64,000 bases of DNA from Gymnogyps californianus (lineage: Eukaryota; Chordata; Aves; Accipitriformes; Cathartidae). Positions 20,668 to 34,643 of the stretch are shown in pieces. Location of the stretch: positions 210,943,494-211,007,493 of the forward strand of contig NC_059471.1 in the NCBI RefSeq assembly GCF_018139145.2, read 5' to 3'. The position numbers and the translations under genes were made by a program. The notes under the pieces are model-generated. The model was not told where the DNA came from. It worked only from the letters and a program-made list of their open reading frames with translations, and did not search any database. Each line of letters opens with the position of its first letter. Positions within the stretch are counted from its first letter, which is position 1.

Positions 20668-23600
20668 TCCTCTGCCATCTCATCACCTCAGGATATCAAA
20701 GCGCTCCAGCTGTTGCTTTACCTGTAGCACTTTCCATGCCAGGCTGTGGGTCAGGGGAAATCTAGGGGTTTCACAAAACAAACATGAAATCGTGTCCTCT
20801 GGTGGGCTAGAGAGCCTCAGGAGCTGTTCTCCTCCAGCGCTGTCTGTGTTTGTACGACGAGCAAGGTGCCTAGACACAGCCAAAGAGACCTGCTGAGAGT
20901 TTGTTCCCATAAAGTACTCTTGTGTGCATTTTTAAATTCTCCAGCCCCTTGACATTTGTATCTCATCCTCACTAACTGAAGTGAAATCACTTCAAAACCA
21001 GCAAATCAAAAAGCAAGCTGGAATACTTAAGGCAATTTCTGCTCCTTGTAGCAATGAACTGGTTTTGCAGTCTTGCCTGCAGCTGGAACTGCCTATCAGC
21101 TGCTGATATTTTTGGTGTTTTTGTGGCCTCAACCACAATATAAATTTACTTCTTTATATGTGTAGTTTTGGATTAAAGAACTGTTCTTTCAGTGCATTTT
21201 GGATTGCTGGCTTCAAGAGCTCCCTTATTCCGAAGCTACTGATCTTTTCTTTTTTAAAACAACTTTTAGGTGCAAAATGCTTTTGGCTCAGTGTACAGAT
21301 GGGCTTTTCACACAGCCTGGTTTTGATAATTGGGAGAAGGCTTGAGACAAATTTGAGGTGCTACTGCCACTCTTACATCAGGAGGAAGCATATATTCTTC
21401 CTGTGACCACAGGGGATGGTGCCACTTTGTGCTGAGTTTTCCGTCCTCCAAGGAAGAAGTGAGGATATCTTTAATTAAACTGATAAGTGCTGTGGATTCT
21501 CTTGCCAGACAGAGGTTTAATCCCTTAAGTGGAGACCTTCAGCTGCTGTTTTTTGCTGCAGGCTCAGAGACGTGCTCTGTGCCCCTAAGCAGGCTCAGCT
21601 GGAAGCTGTGGCAGGTCCAGGCTGTGCCGTCCTGCACAGCAGCAATTCAGCCCAGATGTTCTTGTCCTTACTTTGGTTGATCAACCAACCTGCTGCTTTC
21701 CTGTCGAATCTCCAGCTCCAGTTGTGCTGGCCTGCCTTCCCCAGCGTTGGGATGCAGCCCTTCCAGAGGCAGGGGCAAGAGCAGCCAGCCAAGGAGTGAC
21801 ATGGTCTGATGCATGGAAGATATCCCTCGACCAAAGTTGACTTACCCAGTGAAGTGGAAGAAATCCCAGCAAGGGATCGCCTTGACACCAGCGTTCCTGC
21901 ATCGCCCATTTTCTTGGGAGAAAGCATCATTCTTTCTTTGAGACCATCCAAATAAGTATGTATGATGGATCCTGGCTTTCCACCTGCCATTTCAAGGGCT
22001 TTTGGAGGAAAACGTCAAAATTTCTTAAGACCATCCTTGCTTTCCCATAGCCTGAGGCTCTTTGTTCCTCACTAGTTTAAGGAGTGCCCATCTGATCTCA
22101 CAACAAAGCATTTGAGAGTCACCTGTTCATGTAGATGAAGTGTTTGGACTTATTTGGTCCTGTGCACCATTTCCCATAAGGCTACAGTCCCCCATAGACC
22201 CATGCTATGGTTCTTCATTAGGGCAATCTTGGGCTTCCTTGTCTATCAATCCATGACCTGTTCCTTGGTCAATCCATTATTCCTCTATCAATCCATGATT
22301 TCTTCTAAAACTTGCATTCCAACCCCAGTCAGGTTAAACTGAAAATACTACTCGTGCAGTATTTTACAATTTGGACATCAGCAGAGACTTCCAAATTTGG
22401 GGTGTTTTTTCAGAAAGAATCGGACAGAATCTGCCTCCAGCCAGCAACTACCCAAATGAGTTTTATACTGTTTAATACCACAAATCACAAAGCAAGGACC
22501 CTTTCGATAGTGGCAGGCTACATTAAGTTGTGGCTTTCTGAGGCCATGTATTTTTTTCTGTTCCCAGTTTTTAACTCGTCGTGATATGTAGGGTTGCTAC
22601 TAGGAAGGTGAGAGGGAATTAAGCCTCAATAGCTCATATGCCTTTTTCATCCTCTCGCTGCAAGCTTTCAGACCTGAGAAATGTTTCAGAAGAGCTGTTT
22701 TATAGGCCCTTGTCAACTAGCATGTGTCAAAGAAATTCTCCCCAATCTGCTTGTTCTCACCTTGAGTTAGGTTTGTGCAATCAAGCATTCAGGAAAGGGT
22801 AAGGGTTTTCTTTATCAGCAGTTATTCAAATTCCTGAAGTTTTTAGCAAAATCTAATGCATTTCATTCTGGATTCTGGGCTGAGTTTGTAGTTGGATTTT
22901 GTTACCACTGAGTTCATATGCAGCAACGATGGCATCCCTATACTTAGGCTAATTTGAAATTGAAGATATCTGGAATGTCTAAGCTTCCAAATACGAGGAA
23001 ATCATCTAAGAGAATGCCTGCATAGTTAAACGATGCTATTCAGTGAAGGCATTAGTACGTAGAACTCCTTTAAAGCAGCTGTCTTCATAAAGGCCAGTAT
23101 TCAGCCAAGGAACTTTCAAAAATCACTCGTTGTCTTGAAAATGTCATGATTATCCCAAATGTAGCAAGAACGGGACTAGAAGACGTGCATGATCCTTCTT
23201 CCAGCCGTGACTGACTGATCATTGTGTTTCACCTCTTTTGAGGCAGGGGTTAGCTCATGGAAAGAGCACTGAACTCTGTTCAGAAATATCTCAGCTGATA
23301 TTTAAGTTCAGAAATATTTGCATTGCAGGCAGTGCGAAAGTCAGTGTTTTGCAGAAGTTGCTAGGAGCGGTGCTGGAGATGTTTGCAGATGGTGCTCTGC
23401 GCACATGTAGCTCCAGCACTCTCCTTTGTGTTTAAATGTGGCTTGAGTCCACAGTAGTATGATCATGGCTTGTGCAGCGTGAGGTTTTGTGTGTGTGCCA
23501 GGGGAAAACTGCCTCAAGATAATTAATTAAGAAAAACAAAGTAGAGGCCGCTCTTTGGATCATCTCATATATGGGGTTTGTTCTTTTCCTTTGTGCTAAA

Positions 23601-25337
23601 AAAACGCTTTAATGGGTGGCTTTGTGTCATGAACGGCCACTTTTAACAGTTTCTTCTGTTAAAAATTCAGTGTTACTTTTTATGTATTTTAACATTTCTG
23701 TTTCGTAAGGAGGGTTGAGGAAACACGGCGTTAAGCCTCATACAAAGTTGTTAATATTCCTGCAAATCTACAAATGTTACATTCCCAGAAGTCCATTGTT
23801 TTAATCGCATATTGGTGTACCAAACAGTATTGTGACCTATGTGTTTTATTATTTTTAGATCTTAGCTTTCAACCTAGTTCTTTGTGCAGCTCTGTTTTAT
23901 TTTCTCTCCATTAGCTGTGTTCAGATTTGGTTACATCCCTCTCCTCAAATGTTTTTTCTGTTGGTGACCTGGAGCATCAGTCACTGTGAATGCAAAGATG
24001 CACAGGCTGTCTCTGAATCATGTATGTAGCCTCCTACTGTCATCCCTTATTGCTCTTGCATGAAATCAGTGGAGAGAGGAAGCCTGATCCCATGTCCTGA
24101 ATGGGAAACAAAGAGCCAAGAAGCTCCTGGGTTTTTTTCTTGGCGCTCTTTCTAGCTCACTGTGTGGTCCTGGCCTCCTCCTTGAGGCTCCGATTCAGCC
24201 AACCATTGCAGCTCTTTGCTCCTGTTGAGACTCTAAACAGCCCACTGAGTTCAGTGGGAAGCCAACAGACTAAATGCTTTTGTGTTTGGGTCTTAATCTT
24301 CTGGTATCAAGTGTTCTGGTGTCAATATGTTGTGTATATTACATACCCAGAATGAAAAAAATATGAATGTGCATGAGAAATGAAGGTGAATATACTTGCA
24401 TCTGAGTTTCTCATTGCCATTTGTAATAGTCTGGAAGGCAAAAATTAATGAGGTGTAATTAAAACAAAAATGCAGCGTGAGAATGCAAGTCCAGAACACC
24501 AATTAAGCTGACGTCTTGTCTGCAGCAACGAGAAGATAGATGCCGTTTCAGCTGATGTATTGTTTATATAGGTGTGGACCTGCAGAGTTAACATCTGTTC
24601 TTTCACCGTGTGTTAAAAAACCGAAGAGACTCCGATGCTGTGTGAAGGGGGTGCTTCAGGGAGTGGGTAGCAAAAACCAGGTTACACAGAGGTTCTGCAG
24701 GACACAGGTCCCAGCTGCTCCTGGGATCCTTCCTAGACAAGTGCAAAGAAAGCGAGTTCCTCAAGCAAGAAAGCTTCAGACTTGTTCCTGCACCCGGAGC
24801 TTTTCCCTCTGCCTTGCTCTTTGCCTGGACAGAAAAATGAGCTGCCTTCAGGTATGATTTAAAGCTGGTCATGGTGATTTAGGGGTGGAAATCCCCTTAC
24901 TTTTTAATGCGATTTGTCTACCTCTAAGTGCCACTTTGAAAATATATTCCCTGGTGATTAAAATTGATGAGGTAGTCTAGTAGAAGGAAAACGGTGTTCA
25001 ATATTCTCTACTTTCTGAGTTTTGGAAGGTTGCCTGGGAATATTTCTGAATTTCAGAAGCTTTCTGAGAAAAATCTGTAAAACTGAAAAGCAAGAGGAGA
25101 GTTCACGTGACATGGGTTATTTCTGTGCCCAGCTAATGAAAATCAAATAAGTACACTTGTTCTTAAGCTGTGGTTTCCCTCTGGAGAATCAAACCATAAC
25201 ATGACACTAGGTGAGAGGCATATCATTCCCTCCCCGTCTTTTGGAGGGGCCAGAGCCCTATCATCAGCAACCCCAATCTCATGGTCCTTCCTGTGGGCCT
25301 CATCTTGACTTATCCCATCCGTGATCATGGGTTTGTA
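20668..25337. other. Intergenic, no gene recognised
   Basis: No exon, RNA gene or clear repeat was recognised. A loosely repeated phrase (TATCAATCCATGA) occurs twice near 22,240-22,290 with a related copy between. Open frames are short and overlap on opposite strands. Confidence 0.6.
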
Positions 25338-25515
25338 GCATGATTCAGGTTGGCAGGGACCTCTGGGTGTCTCTGAGGCACCCTAAAAGCAGGGCCAGCT
25401 TAGGGGAGGTCACTCACGGCCTCATCCAGCTGAGTTTTTAGTATCTCCAGGGGCGGAGATTTCACAACCTCTCAGAGCAGCCTGCTCCAGTGCCTCATCA
25501 CGTTCCTCGCCTTTC
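25338..25515 (-). mobile_element. CR1 LINE 3' fragment, antisense orientation, diverged
   Basis: On the plus strand the order is that of a reversed CR1 3' end: attcaggttggcagggacctctggg, then aaagcagggccagctta, tttttagtatctccagggg, gagatttcacaacctctc and cagcctgctccagtgcc. Divergence and small indels show an old copy. The limits are approximate. Confidence 0.75.
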
Positions 25516-25578
25516 AGTTTGGTATCTCTCTTGCTTTTCTGGATTCCTCTTTTGGGCTTGTTTAGGTAAGGGCATTGT

Positions 25579-25627
25579 CAGATTTGAGTTGCCTAAACAT
25601 TGGCAGATTTGAGTTGCCTAAACATTG
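25579..25627 (+). repeat. 25-base tandem duplication
   Basis: The unit that begins CAGATTTGAGTTGCC and ends AAACATTG is present twice with no mismatch. The identity suggests a recent duplication. It lies just beyond the diverged CR1 piece. Confidence 0.9.
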
Positions 25628-28600
25628 ATATCTAGTCCCATTTTCAGTGCCAGTGGGGACTGTCACCTCAGGTAATACCCGCTCGCAAGGTTGCGTGGGG
25701 GCTAGGGGTGAGGATAGCTGGAGGTTATATGGCAGTCCAGGCCAAGAAAATATTCCTGGTGGAGACCTCCATGGTGTAGGGCTGCACCCATGGAAAGCAC
25801 CACCAGTGCTCAGCACTGCTGCCGTCCTTGTAGTGCTATCCTTCTGCAACACTGCTGCCGCGGCACGGCACCCCGGGCTTACCGGCGGAGGTACGGCTTG
25901 GGATAGCATGGGGCTTTCTCTGGGGCACAGCCTGAGGAGCAACAGTAGCAGGAGGTGGCACGATCTTCAAAGGAGAAAGCAACTCAAAAGTGTCTGCAGG
26001 TAGTGGATACTGGTGTCTTGGCATCGCACGGGTGCTTAAGGCACGCGACAGGAGAGCATGGACGCCCACTCCGGTGGACAGCTGTGGAGTCAAAGTGACA
26101 TGGCATCTTCTGTGTCTGCAGCCAGGTCAAAGCATCTGTGGCCTCGCAGCTTCCCAGCCTCTCCGTGCCCAGCAAGGCTCAAACCTCCTTCCCCTGGCTG
26201 ACGAGCTGTGCTGCCTGAGGCACGCGGGTAACGCTGAGCTTGGGTTCAGTCCCTGGAGAGCTGGAGTAAGAGCTCGCAGTGCCGCTTGTATGGGATGAAG
26301 GGGAGGAAGATGCTGCCAGTCCATCATGCTGTGAATCGGCAAAGCTGCAGTAGTGGCGTTACATTGATTTTGGCTTTTCAACCAGTTGAAGCTCTGGTCC
26401 ATTATGACAGGAGTATCATGTAATTACTGGAGCTACAAGCTGAGCAGGACGTGACAGTCAAAATCTCTTTGCAAGGAGTTCTAGAGATTTAATCTATATA
26501 AAATATCTTATGTCAGTATTATAATAATACAGATATTTAGTGTATAATGTTAAATTTATAACATGACCGAGGGTTTATCCTCTGATAGGTGACATCCTCA
26601 GCTGTATGGAGGGCTGACGGCGTGGAGCGTGATGAATAGTTAAATGAGCTGCAGGGGACAACCACAGTCAGGCAAGCCATAAATTTAAGCTCTTTATTCT
26701 CTGCTGAGACCAGCCCACAATGATTATATAAAAATGTGATACAGGTGCATATTCTACCGGAAAGGGAGGGGTTGACAACACTAAGATTTCCCTGCACAGA
26801 GCCTCTGTTTTTCCTGCCAGAGGTGCATTGCGACAGACACAAACATTAGCATTTTCTGCTTCACAAGGCAACTGCTAGATGGGGAATTTTTCACCCCATA
26901 GTGTGGAAATAAAAAATGTTTGACAGAGGCAGAGTCTGAATGACATGTATCAATAATCAAAGGCACCAGCCTGCATCTGGAGTTTACAAAATGCTGTAGT
27001 ACACTGAAGTTTTTCTAAACAACCTCCTTGAAGTTTGAATTCTTGAGCTTCCAGATTTCTCAAGGCCCAAAGGCATTAAAGAAAAAAAGAGCTGTACAAA
27101 CAGAATTTTAAATAAAGCTCTCTCCAGAGAGGAAACTAAAAAGGAACATGACTTTGCTCCTGCAAGGGAGAAAAAGAGCTGAACACTCAGGTCCTTTGTT
27201 GCATTAGACCCTTGAACCCATCTACACGGTGCTGTCATTTGCAGGGGCTTTGACTCGGGGTGGCTAACACCAGGAAAAAACAATGCACAACTTTATCAGT
27301 CAGCTTTATTTTGAGGGAGGCTTCCAGGAACTAGAAATCCCGCCTGAACTGTAACAGTTTTATTTTTGTGAAGCAACAAAACAAAGTCTGGAGGAAGGAC
27401 TCCCTGTGGAGTTAGTCAATGGAGCAGCTCCTTCCACGCTAGCACAGCCTGCACGTTTGGCACTGGGCAGAAGACCCAACCCACAGAGCTAGCAGTTTGT
27501 CTGAATTCAGAAACAATTAGAGAATTTGAAACGCTCTGTACGTTGGACACCAAAGCTCTTGCTTAGTTATGTAAATCTCAGTTCTGATGTGAATGGCCAA
27601 ATTGCAATTTGTTAGTGACCTGGGTCTGGACCTTTAATTCCTATCGAAATCACTGGAACATGAGTATGCATCTAAGGTCACCATCTGGAAGGACATTTAA
27701 CCTTGGGAGAGACCACCTGTGTCTGTCTTCAGAGAGATGCAATCAAGTAAGGGTCCTCAGTTGGGTTTAATCCTTGGAAATCTTCCAAGACACCTTTCCC
27801 TTTCCATTGACTACACGAGGGGTTTGGATACTTTAAGAAGATTTTTCATTAGGAGCAAATATGTAGTACCATATGTAGAATGTAGTAGAAACAAATTTTG
27901 TTTTGTAGTATTTGTAGAAACAAATAGTTTCATACATCTGGCACCTGCTGCTCGTTTCTGGATGGAGGCTTAAAGGACATGCTTATGGTCAAGAGACTTC
28001 AACAGAAATGTAGCAGACATCCAAGGATAATCCTGCACCACTGAACCTACATGGGATAGAGGTCACTGCAAGAGATACTCTTGACTACATGCAAACTTTG
28101 AGTAGAGAAAATAAAAGTCCAAAGAGTCTATAAAGGAAAAACTTGTCCACAACAAGAAGTTATAGGTAATCAGCTGGTGTGTAAGTGAATTTTGCAGAGA
28201 AACTGGCTTGTTTCAGCACGCTAAGACATTGAACAACCATTTAAAGATTTTTTCTGAGTTTCTGGCTCAGTGGAGGTCTTATGAATGGGTAAAAAGAATG
28301 AGACAACATGAAGGGAAGAGGAGAAAAACCTGCTGCCACCCCGAAGTACTCTAGGTTTAAATAGTTCCTTATGCATCGTCACATAAGCATTTGGATCCCC
28401 GACAAATAAAAGAGCACATACCCTTGGGAAAAAATGTAAGGAATTGTTTTCCAGGAAAACCCTTTTAGGAATGATTTGCATGCTAGAGGGAGGAAGTAAT
28501 CTCAGCTGTGCAATTCCTATGGTATTTCAAAAATGACTGGAGATGTACCTGTGCTCTAATGACTCCCAGGACTATAAAGCAGAGTGAAAGGAATAAGGGA

Positions 28601-31600
28601 TGAGCCTGAGAATGTTCCTCTGGGAAATTCATTGTCCTGTGATGAGCAAGAAGCCTTTAACCCTTAGAAAATGCCTCCTACAGACTGCAGATGTGAAAAA
28701 CGTTCCCTGCATGGTAGTTCTCATGTGAGAGCTAACAATAAATGGGGTCATATTGCACCCCGCATCGTTACAGAAGGCTGGTCTAATTGTTGCTGAATAT
28801 AATTTCCTTCCAGCCTGGGATTAAAAATTACTTAAATCTGAGCAGAGGATCCCACTGGGGATCCCCCATCATTGGTAGGGAGATGCCAGTGATTTTTTAT
28901 ACCTCTCTTCCTGCATCTCATGTCCAAGGGGGAAGGAAAGAAGTGGCCACTGCCCTTCAGCTGTCCTTACCTGGGATTTGGTTCTGCCAGGCTGTTGCAG
29001 GCTGTCTTGGGGTACAGCAGGCACCAGCAACCATCTTTTCTTAGTTCTCCTGCCAGAAACAGCAAAATCAAGGACCTAAAGTTATTAGTCCCAAACATTC
29101 AAAAAATCAAATGAGAATTGCAAAACTCATGAAACAAGCCGTAAAAAAAATAGCTTGAAAAACACTCAATGGGATCATTTTATTTTCTACCTACAATTTG
29201 TCTACAGCTTTGGGGGCCAGCAGCTTATGTCTTAAAGTGATAGATAAGCTGTCCATGCAGTCGTGTAAGGTCAGGAGGCAGGGCCGTTAACAAATATGCC
29301 AAATCTTTCTAAATACCAAAGTATTTACCAGTTATTTACCTACAGCCCTCAGTTTTGTAGTGCTGTTGGTGAAAAATAGGGAGAAGCATCTCTAGAGAGC
29401 CTTTCTCCATAGTGCTGCATTTCTAGGGAGCTCCTGATATTTCATTCCTTTCTGCTTCACCATGGTGGTATCTGAACAACTTCTCGTTGAGCCTAGAGCA
29501 CATGAGTAAGATCTGTCAAAACCGATTACAGCTTTACTGCTGCTGAGACACTGTAATGTCAATTCTTCTTACATTTAGCTTCTCAATAGCCCCACTCTGA
29601 ATTCAGATGTTTGCTGTAATTTAATAAAATACTCTAACAAATATAGTTGTGTCAAACAGAAGTGTCCTCAGTGGTAAGTAATAAAACACTTAATCCAGCT
29701 GCAGAAGCATGAAGTGTAATATTTCCTGTAATCATTTCCTTTTCTGTGTAGCAAGATGACCTTAAAATCTCACAGAACGATCGAGCTCCAGTGTTGGAAC
29801 AGTTCTGATTTACTCTTCTTCACCTAATGAGCATTTTTTATCTTCTCTGGTCTCCAGTCTGAAAGGAGAAGATATAAAAGAATAAGCACCGTGTCTATCG
29901 CAGCACTGAATGATCTCAGCTACACATTGGCCAGTTTGTTTTAAGTAATTTAACATTTTCTCTTTCCTTGTTTTGATTTTTTTAAATGCCAAAAAATCTG
30001 GAAAGACAATTTAAAAAATTGCTCTCGTTTGAAGAGAATGTATTTTGCTTTCATTTTTAGTTCAGTTAGGAAAAAAATACAATCTTATGGAATAGAGCAA
30101 GAATCTCTTTCCTCCTACTGCTTTTTTTCCTGCTTCTTTTTCTTTTATCCCAAATTATTGCAGAATATCTATTAACTACTGGGACTCCAGATCCTGGAGG
30201 AGCACTTTATGCTTCACCCTACAGCTTGTTGGAAAGACTGGAAGGGTTTTGGGTGGCTTCCCCCTGAACTTTGGATTGGTAGCAAGTAGGAGAGCTTTCC
30301 TTTCTTGACATTTCCTCCCTGGGGCTCTTGAGCACGAGAAAAATTTCCATCAGGAGCTGCAAATAGTAAGTACACCAGGGTGCAGCGAAGTGCACCACAG
30401 AAAGGCGTGAACATCCAAACACTGCTGCTCCAGCTTAGTATTATTAATGACTGCTACCAAGAGAGGGGGCTGTACAACATTCTCTCATGGTTTAGTTCTT
30501 TGTCTGGTGCATAGAAATTTCTTTTCTTTCTATGCTGTGGCAGATCCTCTCCCAGGTCCTCATTTATTTACACAACCATTTAAAATACATATATTTAAGA
30601 AGCGAAAAATGAGCATAAGAAAAAAAAAAAACCCAGAGGGACGCATTGACTAGCTAAACTTCAAAGCCATTCCTTCCCCGCTGCCTCTTGTGTCTACATA
30701 TTTCTCAGTTATGAAATGCCGGGGTTTCATTTAACTTGCTGCCACTAGCACAGCGTGACCTTCCCGTGTTTATTTTGGATGGAAAGAAGAAACTGCGTCT
30801 CAAGGGAAGCGCAACGGGCACCGCGGCTGCTAGGAGAGGAGGCTGAGGAGTCAAAGCTTGGCCATGGGTTTGCGGTGCACCCTCCTGTCCCAGGCAATGC
30901 CCAGCACTTGGCTTTTCTCAGACACCCTGCTTGCCCCTTCCAAGCACACAGGGTCACCAGCCACCACAGACGGGACTCACCACGAGGCAGCAGAGACTTG
31001 GGAGGTCCACACCCAGTGGCAGGGTTTGCAACAAGGGAGGTATTAGTCATTTCTCAGTGGGCCTCTTCTCTTGCCACCAAGATGTTGGAACTGTCAAGAC
31101 GTAGTGCAGGTGATCAGAGGATTTCAGGCAAGCTGGAAAGAAGATAAAGACAGAGGTATAGTGAGAAATCAACCTCTCTACTGTTTTTGTGGGTATTGCA
31201 CATTGAATCTTGTTCAGCAAGAGTTGGTAAAGGGTGAAGGAGATGGCAGAGCCCTTGGTTTCTACAAAAGCTGCATGTTCTGTGTGTTTGATATCCCCCA
31301 TCTCACTGAAGTTGATTCCCAGGGGTCAGAATTTGGACAGGGTCAGCACTTGGACAGGTGAGATCGAGGGGGCTCCTTGAGTCTGGCAAAAAATGAAGGG
31401 GATGTGACCTGGGCATCTGGGGGCACTTCTTAGAAAGGCATCATGGCCTTGGAAAGCAGGAGTCTAACTCTGAAACTGATGTTTGCAGTTTCTGGAGTAG
31501 CAGCAACGCCTCTTCTGGGTAACGGATCTACTTGCCAAAGCAGAATTCAATGTGCCTGAAAACTGGGACAGAAAATCCTGAGGCTGTTGTGCCCAGACAA

Positions 31601-34600
31601 ATGTAAGCTGGGTCGTTGTGCTTCAGGCGTGCAACCGATGTACGAGGTAAAGGACAGGGTCAGATTTCCTCCCCTGACTTATTGCTTATTGCCAGATCTA
31701 CAGCACCATTTAAGCATCTAATTCCAATTTCCAGCGATTAGGTCCTGGGTTTAGATTTGGTAAGAGGAAAAGGCACTGGGCACAGCCAGATTTTTGAGTC
31801 ATATAGAGGACTAATAGCCAGCAATTAGATCATTCTCTCGAGTGTGAAAGAGCCAGGTGCTCGTCCCTCCCCTGCTTCGCTTGAAATTTGCATTGAACTC
31901 GAGGCTCCTACCTCCCCAGGGACTTACCTACCTCTTGGGCATTTAGAGATGTCGTAAGCTGTGTCTGTCTTTGCTGGCGTTTATCCACTTTCTATGATAA
32001 TTGAGATGATGGAAGAAGAGAAAATAAATGAGAAAACTTGGGAGGGGCAGCAAATGTAAGGCATTGTAAAATTATTATATGTATTTTAAAAGGTGTAAAT
32101 GATCTAAAGGCCCAATACTTAAAATTCCAACTAATAATATGCCCTCATTTATTCTTAAAGAAAATTCAGGGCTAGATTTTCAACTGATATAGTCTATTTT
32201 GTTGCCAAATTTTTTAAAATTAATTATGCAGATCTTCAGTTTGTGAGGAATGGGTTGGCAGCATGACACCAGCTAGAGCTTTAAGGCTGAGCTTATTATT
32301 CAAGCCACTGTCTTCTGACAGATGTAGAGGTTCAGGTTAAAACCTGATTTTGTGGCTCTTTCTTTGGGTTCCTGGTGGTTGGGTAGAATGGCCGGCAAGA
32401 ACAACAGCTGGTTTACCTTGACATAGCTTTAAAGATTTTAGCTTAACTATACTGTTGTGTATCAGCAGAAGATCTCAGCTGTGGTATTCAGTTTTATTCT
32501 CTCATTTTCACCTGCTCCCATGAGATTTGGAGAGGAATCAGTCTCCTGCAGGTAGGGCACTTTTTCTTAAAATATTAGAATAATTCCTCAAGATTCAACA
32601 GAGTCTGGTGTAATTTCAGTCACAACATCCAAGTGGAATTTGATCTATACAGACTCTGTGGATCTGTTCGTTTCTCTGCTCTGATTAAACAGACACGTCA
32701 GCGCGTCTCTATTCTCAGTCACAGACTCCTTGGAGTTCATTCTTCAGAAACGTTAACCGCTCCAGTGCTCGATTCTGGGAAGCCCCTTTTTCATGTCCTC
32801 CAAATCACGCTTCCTCTTCACGGTGCCCATGAACGGCTGGAAAACCAGCACGTCTCTGCAAGCGTGCTCAGAGCAAAGGTCTGGGGCAGGACCCGTGTTG
32901 TTCTGCTGGTGCATTGCCCTTGCTGCTTCTGGTGAGGGGCTGATCGGGGGGAAAATCACGTATGCAGACAAGGAGACAGCCAGCAATATGCCCTTCACTC
33001 CTTTTACAGATACCTGCAATATATTATATGAAAATGAAATACACATTTAGTTGGTATTGAGGCTTGTGAAATAATTTGTCTTCCCTGAATCTGACCACAT
33101 TTGTTTTATCAGCCAGGCTGATGTATAACTACCCCCAGACGTCTGATGCTGACAGCTACTCAGATAAACCTATTTAGTTGTGCAAAGATGAGCATTATAT
33201 GAGATATGATAGTACTTGGTCATTCCAGCATTTTTTCAGGTGAAGAATTGGTGAAGTATAAAGAGCATGTGTGCTGTCTCCTTTCCTGCATACACAGACC
33301 TGCACAGCCACCCACCCTTGTGTGCCCCTTCTGGGCACTGCCCGGCAGTAAAATTCGTGCACAATTTTTTTATATAACATACAAAGCAATCTTGTAAGTC
33401 TAATTTGCGACTGTACTGTATTTGGTTAAGAAAGGCGAGCTTTAGCTGCAATATCGGTAATATAGCCCAGTTCTCTGGAAAATCAGTATCCTTTCATTTG
33501 GACAGTGGTGGCAGGTTTGGACCCGGCTGGATCCCTAACTGCAAACACCCAGGTATTAGATGCATAGCCCAGAAGGGTCCTCGAGCAGCCGCCCTCTGGC
33601 CGCTCACATCCGTCCCAAGTCCCAGAATACCAGATACTTTCAGCAGACTTCTGAACACCAGATCAAAAAGTACAAGCAGAGGCAGAGAGCAAGAGGAAGG
33701 AAGGCTTTTGTCAGCTTTCTGCAGCTGTATTTAAAACTGGAATTTTTGCACCCGCTTATGTTTAAGTAGCCCTTTTTGAAACTTGTTTTGCAGTTGCCAA
33801 GAAAAATGAAAAATAAGAAAAAAATTTTTTTCACACTACCTTTCCAAGAAAAAACAGGAAAAAAAAGATCATGTTAAGCAACGTGAAATTTGAAGTACTT
33901 TTCAAAGTTAATAGCTTTTACCTCTTTTTTCTTTATGGGACAAAAATATCTTCAAATCCACTTCATGGAAAAAATTCTCAATGTTTTCCAGTTGTAACAG
34001 TGCGTGCAGACCGGTGACTGAGCTGGTGACCGCAGTGGTGACTGCTGCAGCCAGCACAGAGTCACCACCTCCAGCCTGGCAGCCGAAGTCACCAGCCCTG
34101 AATTCCCCTTTGAAATGAGCTGCTGTTTGCGATGGGAGATGAAAGCAATGAGCTTTTGTCCTGCTCGACAACGGGATAAGCTATTCAAATTATTTGGCAG
34201 AATTTAAAAGGTAGCCCTCACCTTTCTCACCAACTCTTGAGCTGTTGAGTTTGACATTTTCCCACTAGGAGACACGTTCATGGAAAGAAGTCAGTGATTT
34301 TTTTAAAAGGCTTGAGAAATATAAATAATAGCAAGAAATATGTTTTCTACCCGGCTTGTCTTTATGAGCCACTGGGTGGATGGTTCCTACATCCAGGCTG
34401 AATTACGGCAGGATTCCCTTGGCTCTGGCAGGCAGGCTTGCCTGCTGCCTGTACTCTCATGGCTCCGGGTGTCGAGAGCTGGGGCCAGGGCTAGAGAAAA
34501 GGTGCAAGGGCAAATCTAGGGGAGGTACAAAGTCATCCTCTGCAGACACTGCTCTCCCAACAGAGACGCTACCTATTTTAAGCCCCTCTTTGACCACTGA

Positions 34601-34643
34601 CGCAGGAGCAGGGGGCTTTGCTGTAGCTAAGGGTAATCCCTCA
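25628..34643. other. Intergenic, no gene recognised
   Basis: No coding exon or RNA gene is supportable in these 9 kb. AT-rich blocks at 26,470-26,760 and 32,030-32,260 have the look of conserved non-coding DNA (long AT-rich words, few CpG, no repeat features), but this is impression only. Frames at 25,562-26,402 on both strands are short and show no homology that I recognise. Confidence 0.6.

Noticed and set aside
22236..22300. Loosely repeated TATCAATCCATGA phrase
   Set aside because: Only two full copies and one partial copy with unequal spacing; likely chance or a trivial duplication.
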